Source: SIG636 sp045537905
GTDB lineage: Bacteria; Bacillota; Clostridia; Oscillospirales; CAG-382
Length of the DNA stretch: 64,000 nt
Direction: 5' to 3'
Assembly (NCBI GenBank): GCA_045537905.1
Contig: JAZSQJ010000070.1
Location: forward strand, 1 to 64,000
In this document: one piece after another, positions 16,377 through 23,420 of the stretch
How positions within the stretch are numbered: position 1 is the stretch's first letter
Layout: each line of letters starts with the position of its first letter
Translations under genes and position numbers: made by a program
Notes under the pieces: generated by a model
Database searches by the model: none
What the model saw: the letters and a program-made list of their open reading frames with translations, nothing else
Told to the model about the DNA's origin: nothing

Positions 16377-17447
16377 TTAATCAGCCTGTGCAGGCTTGTA
16401 CATTTTTTCGTAATAATCGGCGTAGCTGCCGCTTTTTACGTTCTTTACCCATTGTTGGTTATTTAAGTACCACTCAACCGTTTCCTTTATTCCCTCCTCA
16501 AAGGTGTAAAGGGGTGCCCAGCCCAGGGTGGTGCTTATCTTAGTGTTATCTATAGCATAACGGCGGTCGTGACCGGGTCTGTCCTTGACGTAGCTTATAA
16601 GCTCCTCAGAAGCACCTACCGCCTTAATTATAAGCTTAACTATCTCTATATTTGCCTTTTCGTTATTACCGCCTACGTTATACACCTCGCCAAGCTGACC
16701 CTTGTGCAATACACAGTCAATGGCACGGCAGTGGTCCTTAACGTGGAGCCAGTCTCTTATCTGCAGACCGTCGCCGTATACGGGGAGAGACTTGCCCTCC
16801 AGACAGTTGCTGAGCATAAGAGGTATAAGCTTTTCGGGAAATTGGTAGGGGCCGTAGTTATTGGAGCAACGGGTTATGTTTACGGGCAAGCCAAAGGTCT
16901 CGTGATAGGCACGCACAAACATATCCGCCGATGCCTTGGAAGCAGAATAAGGACTGTTTGGACTGAGAGGAGTGGTCTCGGTAAACATACCCGTTTTACC
17001 TAAAGCACCGTAAACCTCGTCGGTAGAAACCTGTAAAAACCTTACGCCCTCCTTATAAGTACGGTTGTACTTATCGTCGGGGTCGGCTGACCAACGTTTT
17101 TTTGCCTCGTCCAGCAATATCCTTGTACCCTCTACGTTAGTGGATAGGAAGATGTTGGGATATAATATACTGCGGTCCACGTGGCTTTCTGCAGCAAAGT
17201 TTACCACATAGTCTATATTTTCACTGTCGAAAACAGACTTTACCTCATCCTCCTTGCTGATATCGCATTTAATAAAGCGATAATTAGGGTTACCTGCCAC
17301 GTCTGCAAGGTTTTCAAGGTTGCCCGCATAGGTAAGGGCATCGATATTAACTATTCTATAATCGGGGTGGGTCTCCAGCATATATCTGACAAAGTTGCTG
17401 CCGATAAAGCCTGCACCGCCTGTAACAAGAACTGTTTTCACTGTCAA
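16377..17447 (-). CDS. rfbB: dTDP-glucose 4,6-dehydratase
   Basis: RfbB (RmlB) dehydrates dTDP-glucose to dTDP-4-keto-6-deoxyglucose. The 356-residue protein has the NAD-binding TGGAGFIGSNFVRYM (about residues 8-22), the catalytic STDEVYG, and the YSASKAS (YxxxK) motif near 168. It starts 14 bp after rfbA's stop. No rmlC or rmlD follows, so the product here is not channelled to rhamnose within this operon but to the aminotransferase WecE. Confidence 0.95.
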   Translation of the reverse strand: MTVKTVLVTGGAGFIGSNFVRYMLETHPDYRIVNIDALTYAGNLENLADVAGNPNYRFIKCDISKEDEVKSVFDSENIDYVVNFAAESHVDRSILYPNIFLSTNVEGTRILLDEAKKRWSADPDDKYNRTYKEGVRFLQVSTDEVYGALGKTGMFTETTPLSPNSPYSASKASADMFVRAYHETFGLPVNITRCSNNYGPYQFPEKLIPLMLSNCLEGKSLPVYGDGLQIRDWLHVKDHCRAIDCVLHKGQLGEVYNVGGNNEKANIEIVKLIIKAVGASEELISYVKDRPGHDRRYAIDNTKISTTLGWAPLYTFEEGIKETVEWYLNNQQWVKNVKSGSYADYYEKMYKPAQAD

Positions 17448-17461
17448 AAAACTCCTTATTA

Positions 17462-18328
17462 TTAGTCTTCTACAAGGGATAAGATGTACTGTCCGTACTC
17501 GGTCATCTTAAGGGACGTACCTACCGCCTTAAGCTGCTCCTTGTTTATAAGTCCCCTTCTCCAGGCTATCTCCTCAAGGCAGGCTATGTAAAAGCCCTGT
17601 CTTGACTGTACAGCCTCCACGTACTCTGCCGCTTGCAGCAGTCCTTGAGGGGTGCCCGTGTCAAGCCACGCCATGCCTCTGCCCATAAGCTCCACGTTAA
17701 GAAGCCCAAGCTCAAGGTAAGCGTTGTTTACAGAGGTAATCTCTATCTCCCCTCTGGCAGATGGCTTTACGTTAGCGGCTATGTCGCACACACGGCTATC
17801 GTAAAAATACAGTCCCGGTACCGCATAGGAGGACTTAGGCTTTTCCGGCTTTTCCTCTATAGAAATAACACGCTTTTTGCTGTCAAACTCCACAACGCCA
17901 AAGGCTCTGGGATCCTTAACGGGGTAGCCAAAGATGGTTGCACCCTCCTTACGGGCAGATGCCCTTTGCAGGATCCGGGTAAGGTCCTGACCGAAAAACA
18001 CGTTGTCCCCAAGGATAAGGCATACGTTGTCACCGCCAATAAAATCCTTGCCGATAATAAAGGCGTCTGCCAAACCTCTGGGTGTTTCCTGCACTGCATA
18101 GGACAGCTTTGCACCGAAGGTAGAGCCGTCGCCCAGAAGTGCCTCGTAGGAAGAAATATCCTCGGGGGTGGAAATAATAAGTATCTCCCTTATACCGCCA
18201 AGCAAAAGGGTGGACAAGGGGTAATATATAAGGGGTTTATCATATACAGGCAAAAGCTGTTTGGAAACAGCCTTGGTTAGTGGATAAAGTCTTGTTCCTC
18301 TACCGCCCGCAAGCACTATACCTTTCAT
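17462..18328 (-). CDS. rfbA: Glucose-1-phosphate thymidylyltransferase
   Basis: RfbA (RmlA) makes dTDP-glucose from glucose-1-phosphate and dTTP. The signature GGRGTRLYPLT and SKQLLPVYDKP (about residues 8-30), LGDN near 110 and the EEKP motif near 164 are intact; 288 residues is normal. It is the first gene of the dTDP-amino-sugar operon, with a near-consensus promoter 47 bp upstream and an AAGGAG ribosome site before ATG 18328. Confidence 0.95.
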   Translation of the reverse strand: MKGIVLAGGRGTRLYPLTKAVSKQLLPVYDKPLIYYPLSTLLLGGIREILIISTPEDISSYEALLGDGSTFGAKLSYAVQETPRGLADAFIIGKDFIGGDNVCLILGDNVFFGQDLTRILQRASARKEGATIFGYPVKDPRAFGVVEFDSKKRVISIEEKPEKPKSSYAVPGLYFYDSRVCDIAANVKPSARGEIEITSVNNAYLELGLLNVELMGRGMAWLDTGTPQGLLQAAEYVEAVQSRQGFYIACLEEIAWRRGLINKEQLKAVGTSLKMTEYGQYILSLVED

Positions 18329-18374
18329 CTACAAACACTCCTTAAAGACAGGATTTTACAAAAGAATACAGTTT

Positions 18375-18403
18375 ATTATAACAGCATAGCGTTACAATTG
18401 CAA
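18375..18403 (-). promoter_or_regulatory. Promoter of the dTDP-sugar operon
   Basis: On the minus strand, TTGCAA (18398-18403), 17-bp spacer, TATAAT (18375-18380). It reads towards rfbA. Confidence 0.75.
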
Positions 18404-18492
18404 GAGAAAATGACGCTTTTTGGAATAAAACACGCAAAGAAAGCATATATTTTCAACCCATACAATATATCTGCTCTTAAAGGGGTATGCCT

Positions 18493-19023
18493 ATGTCCAA
18501 GGACGGCGGTGGTTTGAAAAACCTTGCGGTTTTATTTGTGCTATGCTTTATACTTTATCTATGGATAAGAAAAAGCTGTCCCGATGCGGAAAACATCGGG
18601 GCGTATATCAGGGAGGATTGGTGTATATCAATCCTTTGCTCCCTTGCGATTATTGCTTTGAAATGCTTTGTTGTGATGCCTACCACCGTTTGTTTTATTA
18701 TATTTGGGTATTTACTGCCCACGGCAGTTGCTTTTTTGATGTGCCTGCTTTGCGTGGCGGTGCTGTTTACTGCATCATATTACAGGGGAAAGAAAAGCGA
18801 CGGCGCCAAGGTAGGGGGCATACTGATAAAAAAGGATAAGGCAGGAGTGTTTTTGACTGCCCTCAGCCTTAACTGCTTACGTTTTTTTGGCTTAGGTGTT
18901 ACGGGAAGCTTGTTTGGAAAGGTAGGGGCTCCTTACACAGCGGCGTTGCTTGGTACTATCCTTGGTATACTGCCTACCATTGCCCTTTCCCTATCGCTGA
19001 CAGGCTTTCTACCTATAGCGTAG
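18493..19023 (+). CDS. Small VTT/TVP38-like membrane protein
   Basis: About 176 residues with four to five hydrophobic segments (about 9-26, 43-62, 65-88, 115-135 and 143-168). The general pattern, including a FGYLLPTAVAF segment and a C-terminal G-rich hydrophobic hairpin, resembles the VTT (DedA/TVP38) family of envelope proteins. The family's F/Y-x-x-x-R-hxPGG signature is only partly visible (LRFFGLGVTGSLFG), so the assignment is tentative. ATG 18493 is 7 nt after AAAGGGG and preferred to ATG 18487. The gene ends 17 bp before the hairpin-flanked element. Confidence 0.55.
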   Translation: MSKDGGGLKNLAVLFVLCFILYLWIRKSCPDAENIGAYIREDWCISILCSLAIIALKCFVVMPTTVCFIIFGYLLPTAVAFLMCLLCVAVLFTASYYRGKKSDGAKVGGILIKKDKAGVFLTALSLNCLRFFGLGVTGSLFGKVGAPYTAALLGTILGILPTIALSLSLTGFLPIA

Positions 19024-19040
19024 ACCCTCTAAAACAGAAG

Positions 19041-19312
19041 AAGAGGTGGCATAAGCCACCTCTTCAGACCGCTGACAAAGGCACAGAGCACGAAAAAGAA
19101 TAAAACATACTCATTCTAAAGTAGAAAATTCAGGGAAAATTTTCCTGAATTTTCTGCATTTTATTTGTTTTTTCGTTCAAAACGAACCTCGGCTCACAGT
19201 ACTTAGTACAGTTTTCCCCTCGGTTCGTCTTGCCTGCACTCTTTCTCAGCACTCTGCCAGCTTGATGACAAGATTTGTCATCAAGCTGAAGAGGTGGCAT
19301 AAGCCACCTCTT
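19041..19312. mobile_element. Hairpin-array element between duplicated terminator hairpins (copy 1)
   Basis: A 224-bp non-coding unit (19065-19288) lies between two identical 24-bp hairpins (AAGAGGTGGCATAAGCCACC plus TCTT) at 19041-19064 and 19289-19312. Read on the minus strand, the unit starts CAG and ends CTG and consists of successive hairpins: a 14-bp stem at one end (CAGCTTGATGACAA with its complement), then GAACCGAGG...CCGAGGTTC around the core CTGTACTAAGTACTG (19197-19211 complement), then AGAAAATTCAGG with its complement. About nine bases in ten match copy 2 at 37020-37242. No open frame of note. The flanking duplication is what integration into a terminator would leave. Confidence 0.75.
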
Positions 19313-19316
19313 TTTT
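19289..19316 (+). terminator. Intrinsic terminator (right flank of element copy 1)
   Basis: Stem AAGAGGTGGC / GCCACCTCTT with ATAA loop and six T in all. Only this right-hand copy keeps the T-run; the left copy (19041-19064) runs into the element. Confidence 0.85.
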
Positions 19317-19351
19317 GCTTATTTATTTAATTTAATAAATTCGCAAATCAG

Positions 19352-19624
19352 TTACTGCTTCTGAGCTGCAAAGCACTCACTGCAGTACACGGGTCTGTCA
19401 TCAGAAGGCTTAAAGGGAACCTTAGCTTCATTACCGCAGTTAGCGCAAGTGGTAGTGAAGTATTCCTTAGGACCTCTGGCAGCGTTCTTCTTAGCGTCAC
19501 GGCAAGCCTTGCAACGCTGGGGCTCGTTCTGGAAGCCACGCTCAGCGTAAAAAGCCTGTTCACCTGCGGAAAATACGAACTCTGCGCCGCATTCTTTGCA
19601 AACCAATGTCTTGTCTTCGTACAT
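19352..19624 (-). CDS. Small double zinc-ribbon protein
   Basis: A 90-residue protein with two Cys4 zinc ribbons: CKECGAEF...CKACRDAKK (residues about 9-45) and CANCGNE...CSECFAAQK (about 59-88). This matches the clostridial 'probable zinc-ribbon' family of unknown function. The start is ATG 19624, after GAGGT; the open frame extends further up to 19678 but would overlap the upstream sigma gene and lacks a ribosome site there. It lies 50 bp downstream of the SigH-like gene, likely in the same transcript. Confidence 0.8.
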   Translation of the reverse strand: MYEDKTLVCKECGAEFVFSAGEQAFYAERGFQNEPQRCKACRDAKKNAARGPKEYFTTTCANCGNEAKVPFKPSDDRPVYCSECFAAQKQ

Positions 19625-19674
19625 AATTTTTACCTCGCTTTGGTATAATGTAAATTTTGGGTTACCCCTTATTA

Positions 19675-20241
19675 TCAAACAAGCTTTTTAAGCTTGGCTT
19701 TGATCCTTTGTATTGCATTATCAACGCTTTTTTCGTTTTTGTTCAGCCGTTTAGCTATATCTGCATAAGGGATCTCAGCCAAATACAACTCAAAAACTGC
19801 AGCTTCAAACTTAGAAAGTACCGAGAAAAACCTGTCATATAACTGACCTGTGCTTTCCCTATCCAAGGACTGAAACTCCGGCGTGCTTCTGTCATCAAGA
19901 CCAGCCAGTGCCTCAACATCCTCGCTGATAACCTCGTGCTTACGCTTGCCATACTTTCTTAACCAGGATACAACACTGTTACGGACACAGGTCAGTACGT
20001 AGGTTGAAAACCTGGAGCTTACACCGTCGTAGGTGCGGACGGCACGCAAAAGCCCGATTAACGCCTCTTGCATTAAATCCTCATGCTCAGACTTGGGTAC
20101 GGATAAGGACATTACATAGCTTGTTAACATACCGTTGTACCGCTCCGCTAACAGCTTAAACGCTTCATCGTCGCCGTTTTTGGCAGATGCTACAAGTGCA
20201 TTTTCCTCAACTATATCTGTAACGCCCATCAATACGCCCAT
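19675..20241 (-). CDS. Sigma-70 family factor, SigH-like
   Basis: A 188-residue sigma factor with region 2 (EHEDLMQEALIGLLRAVRTYD, core EDLMQEALIGL near residues 53-63) and region 4 (SYADIA-type helix-turn-helix, PYADIAKRLNKNEKSVDNAI). The last segment closely resembles Bacillus SigH (SIDNALQRVKRKLEK), the sigma factor of early sporulation and stationary phase. It is slightly shorter than SigH (about 215). Two ATG starts (20241, 20230) are possible. A perfect TTGACA promoter lies upstream. Role in sporulation is inferred from similarity. Confidence 0.75.
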   Translation of the reverse strand: MGVLMGVTDIVEENALVASAKNGDDEAFKLLAERYNGMLTSYVMSLSVPKSEHEDLMQEALIGLLRAVRTYDGVSSRFSTYVLTCVRNSVVSWLRKYGKRKHEVISEDVEALAGLDDRSTPEFQSLDRESTGQLYDRFFSVLSKFEAAVFELYLAEIPYADIAKRLNKNEKSVDNAIQRIKAKLKKLV

Positions 20242-20285
20242 TCAAACATTAAATTAAACAGTTACAATTATACTGCTTACAAATA

Positions 20286-20313
20286 ATTATACTACTTTTA
20301 TACAAAATGTCAA
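20286..20313 (-). promoter_or_regulatory. Consensus promoter of the SigH-like gene
   Basis: On the minus strand, TTGACA (20308-20313), 16-bp spacer, TATAAT (20286-20291). A second TATAAT lies about 22 bp further downstream without a matching -35. Confidence 0.8.
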
Positions 20314-20348
20314 GATATTTTACTAAAGATTTGTTCCGTTATTATTAA

Positions 20349-21449
20349 CTAAATTTGTATATACTTTTCGGTGATATTATCCATATCCTCAAGCTTTTTA
20401 AGGGCATCCTTAGCTAACGCCAGCTGACACCTGCCTCGAACCAGGTTATGGGTAGGGTAGCTTGTTTTGAAGTATTTGTCCCCCTCAAGGTAATCCGTAA
20501 GGAAACGGACAGACAGCTCCAGTGCCATAAGGATAACACCCCAAGGCATATTCTTTATCTCGGTATTCGTTATCTTCCCCATCATCGGCGGCAAAAAGCC
20601 TGCCGCAAACGCCCTGTATCTGTCAAGGTCCAGGGAAACCTTGGAAAGGTCTGCCTCGTCCTCTGCTGCGGTATTTGCCGCAAAACGTACGGCGTCACCA
20701 AAGTCGGTCATGGTAAAGCCGGGCATAACCGTATCCAGGTCGATAACCGCCAAGGGCTCACCGGTGCGGATATCCAGCATTATGTTGTTACCCTTCGTAT
20801 CGTTATGAGTAACCCTTACGGGGATTTTGCCCTGATTATACAAATCTGTAAAACGGTAGGCGTGCTTGTATACCGTGCGGAGATACTCTACCTCCTCGCA
20901 AAGCTCAGCCGCTCTGCCGGAAGTATCCTCGTCGTATGCCTTGAAAAAGGTATCAAAACGCAAAGGTGTGTTGTGAAAATTGGGAATAGTTTCGTATAGG
21001 TCGCCGCCGGGAAAATCAGAAAGCATAGACAAAAAGCGACCAAAGCCTCTGCCAACAGCCTCAAGCATCTTGTTATCGTAAACGTCGTAGGTTGCCGCAT
21101 TGTAAACAAAGGTCATAACACGCCAATACTCACCGCTTTGGGTAACGTACAGGCAATTGTCGCCGTTTTTGTACAGCCTTATAACCTTCCGCTTAACGTC
21201 AGGCTCACCCATTTCCTCCAGCTTACGCCTTACGTGGGAGGTAACAGCCTGAACGTTTTTTATAATAAGCTCCGGTTTTTTGAAAACGTAGTTGTTTACA
21301 CGCTGAAATAGGTAAGACCTTATTTTACCGTCTACGTCCATATCTACTCTGTATGTATTGTTTATGTGTCCTCTTTTTAAGGGAACAACCTCTTTTACTG
21401 TCCCTTTCAAGCCGTAAGCCTGACATATTTCGTTAAACACATTATCCAT
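20349..21449 (-). CDS. NahK-like sugar-1-kinase (APH-fold phosphotransferase)
   Basis: A 366-residue kinase of the aminoglycoside-phosphotransferase fold. It matches the layout of Bifidobacterium N-acetylhexosamine 1-kinase (NahK): GHINNTYRV near 27, RVTHNDTKGNNIML (catalytic Asp about 216), VIDLDTVMPGF, DFGDAVRFAANTAAEDE (metal-binding Asp) and the C-terminal RFLTDYLEGDKYF and NLVRGRCQLAL. NahK phosphorylates GlcNAc/GalNAc at C1. It is the last gene of the glycogen cluster, 62 bp after the amylase, so a glucose- or hexosamine-1-phosphate-forming role feeding GlgC is possible but unproven. Confidence 0.75.
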   Translation of the reverse strand: MDNVFNEICQAYGLKGTVKEVVPLKRGHINNTYRVDMDVDGKIRSYLFQRVNNYVFKKPELIIKNVQAVTSHVRRKLEEMGEPDVKRKVIRLYKNGDNCLYVTQSGEYWRVMTFVYNAATYDVYDNKMLEAVGRGFGRFLSMLSDFPGGDLYETIPNFHNTPLRFDTFFKAYDEDTSGRAAELCEEVEYLRTVYKHAYRFTDLYNQGKIPVRVTHNDTKGNNIMLDIRTGEPLAVIDLDTVMPGFTMTDFGDAVRFAANTAAEDEADLSKVSLDLDRYRAFAAGFLPPMMGKITNTEIKNMPWGVILMALELSVRFLTDYLEGDKYFKTSYPTHNLVRGRCQLALAKDALKKLEDMDNITEKYIQI

Positions 21450-21511
21450 TATATGCCACCGCCGATTTAATTATTATGATTGGTACAGTATATGCCAAGT
21501 GTTACAAACTG

Positions 21512-23395
21512 TTATTGCTGTATTCTCAAAACCTCGCCCATACCGGGTTGAACGTCTATAAAGCCCTCGTATTCTTTATCAGTGAGCATGGATCTGTACT
21601 CACCCTCAAGCGTAAGTCTTGCCGTGTCGCCCCCGGTGTTGGTGCATACCACTACTCTATCCGCTTCCTCTCCACGCTCGAAAGCAAAGAGGCCGCCCTT
21701 TGCCTTAAGAACCTTAAAGGCAGTGGACTTGAACACGCTGTCCTTCCTGAGGTTTATCAGCGTTTTGTACCAACTGAATATCTCCTTGTCCTCCCTGCCC
21801 CAGGGATAGGGGCAACGGTTAAAGGGGTCACGGTAGCCTTCCATACCCGCCTCGTCACCGTAATAGATGCAAGGTATACCGGGAAGGGTCATCTGCAGCA
21901 GCACTGCCGTCATAAGCCTGTGGCGTGCCACGATACGGTGAAGGGTATCCATTTTCTTAACCGCAAGCTCTGCATTGGTATAGCCGTCAGAACGCTCACC
22001 GCCCATTATGGTAAGGATACGCTCGGTATCGTGGGTGCCGAGAATGTTCATCATATATGAGGTTTTGTGTAAGGGATAATGTCTGTATAAGGTATCTACT
22101 GTGTCTGCTAAAAAGTCTGCACTGCCGTGAAGCACGTACTCCACTATGGCACTGCGGAGGGGATAGTTCATTACCGAGTCGAGCTGGGCACCCTGAAAAT
22201 ACTTCTTACGCTCACCGTAAGCCATTTTGTCAGAGGCGTCCTCCCAAACCTCGCCAACTATATAGGCGTCCTCCTTCTTGCTCTTTATAGCCGCACAAAG
22301 CTCGGTAACGAAATCGCTTTCCAGCTCGTCAACTACGTCAAGACGGAAGCCTGCCGCACCCATTGACATATATTTATCTACTACGCCGCCCACGCCGTTA
22401 ATAAGCTGTCGGAAAGAATGGTTGCGGTTTACACGGGGAAGGTTGCCTATACCCCACCAGGACTGATAGTAATCGGGATACTCCTTAAAGTTAAACCAGC
22501 TGTAATAGGGGCTTGACTGACCGCCGGAGTATGCACCGTTGCCGCCGTATTTGCCGTATTTATCAAAGTAAAGGCTATCATCGCCCACGTGGTTAAACAC
22601 GCCGTCCAGAATAACGCCTATACCCCGTTCTGCCGCTTGGTCAAACAAATTCTTAAGAGCCTCGTCGCCGCCGAACATCTCGTCAACCTTCATATAGTCG
22701 CCCGTGTCGTACTTATGGTTGGAATACGCCTTGAACACGGGGCTGAGATAGATACAGGTAACACCAAGCTCTGCCAGGTAGTCCAGCTTCTCGGCAACGC
22801 CCCAGAGGGTGCCGCCGAAGAAGGTGTTGTTAGGCAGAAAATCACCCTGATGCTCTGCGTATTCGGGGACGCCGTTATCCCAATCCGTAAGCATAACGGC
22901 GTCATCCCTTACGGGAACTTCCCTACTGCCCTTGTAAAACCTGTCTACAAACACGTGATAGATTATGCCGCCCTCAAGCCAGGAGGGAGACTTATACTTT
23001 TCGTCATATATAAGCATCCTGCCTATATATACCTTATCATAGCCTATAGTGCCGCCTGCACGCATATACCACTTGCCCGATGCGGTATGCAGCTCGTACC
23101 CGTAAAAGTACAGACCTGCAACGGAGGGGATGGGAAGGTCAAACCTGTACACGTCAAAGCCCTTGTCAAGCCCAGACCATACACCGTCAACACGCATATC
23201 CTCGCCGCCGTCACGGGCAAACAGTAACGTTGCCTTAAGCACTGCAAGAGAGCGCCTTGTTTTCAAAACCGGTATCATTTCCTCGCCAATAGCCAAAGCC
23301 CTGCTACCGCTTATTTTTCCGTTTTTATATGTGATTGATACACAATCCACCGCGTTACCACGGTCGGTTTGTGCATTTAGAACTCTAAGTGCCAC
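21512..23395 (-). CDS. GH13 alpha-amylase/neopullulanase-like glycosidase
   Basis: A 627-residue glycoside hydrolase family 13 enzyme without signal peptide, hence cytoplasmic. It has an N-terminal beta domain (1-135), then the catalytic barrel: DGVFNHVG (region I), GFRLDVVDE with the Asp nucleophile (about 365), IVGEVWED with the acid/base Glu, and ILGTHDTERI with the third Asp. All three acids are present. The overall pattern (HQGDF...FFGGTLWGV, YYGDEAGMEGYRDPFNR) fits the maltogenic amylase/neopullulanase group, which degrades alpha-glucans and cyclodextrins. In the glycogen operon it would trim or debranch glycogen together with GlgP. Confidence 0.9.
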   Translation of the reverse strand: MALRVLNAQTDRGNAVDCVSITYKNGKISGSRALAIGEEMIPVLKTRRSLAVLKATLLFARDGGEDMRVDGVWSGLDKGFDVYRFDLPIPSVAGLYFYGYELHTASGKWYMRAGGTIGYDKVYIGRMLIYDEKYKSPSWLEGGIIYHVFVDRFYKGSREVPVRDDAVMLTDWDNGVPEYAEHQGDFLPNNTFFGGTLWGVAEKLDYLAELGVTCIYLSPVFKAYSNHKYDTGDYMKVDEMFGGDEALKNLFDQAAERGIGVILDGVFNHVGDDSLYFDKYGKYGGNGAYSGGQSSPYYSWFNFKEYPDYYQSWWGIGNLPRVNRNHSFRQLINGVGGVVDKYMSMGAAGFRLDVVDELESDFVTELCAAIKSKKEDAYIVGEVWEDASDKMAYGERKKYFQGAQLDSVMNYPLRSAIVEYVLHGSADFLADTVDTLYRHYPLHKTSYMMNILGTHDTERILTIMGGERSDGYTNAELAVKKMDTLHRIVARHRLMTAVLLQMTLPGIPCIYYGDEAGMEGYRDPFNRCPYPWGREDKEIFSWYKTLINLRKDSVFKSTAFKVLKAKGGLFAFERGEEADRVVVCTNTGGDTARLTLEGEYRSMLTDKEYEGFIDVQPGMGEVLRIQQ

Positions 23396-23420
23396 AAAGC
23401 GCCCCCGAAATAATTATAGA

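Noticed and set aside
15204..16466. 420-codon plus-strand frame opposite wecE
   Set aside because: It is antisense to a clear aminotransferase and yields a Cys/Tyr-rich, unlike-protein translation. The minus-strand frame, although interrupted once, is the real gene.
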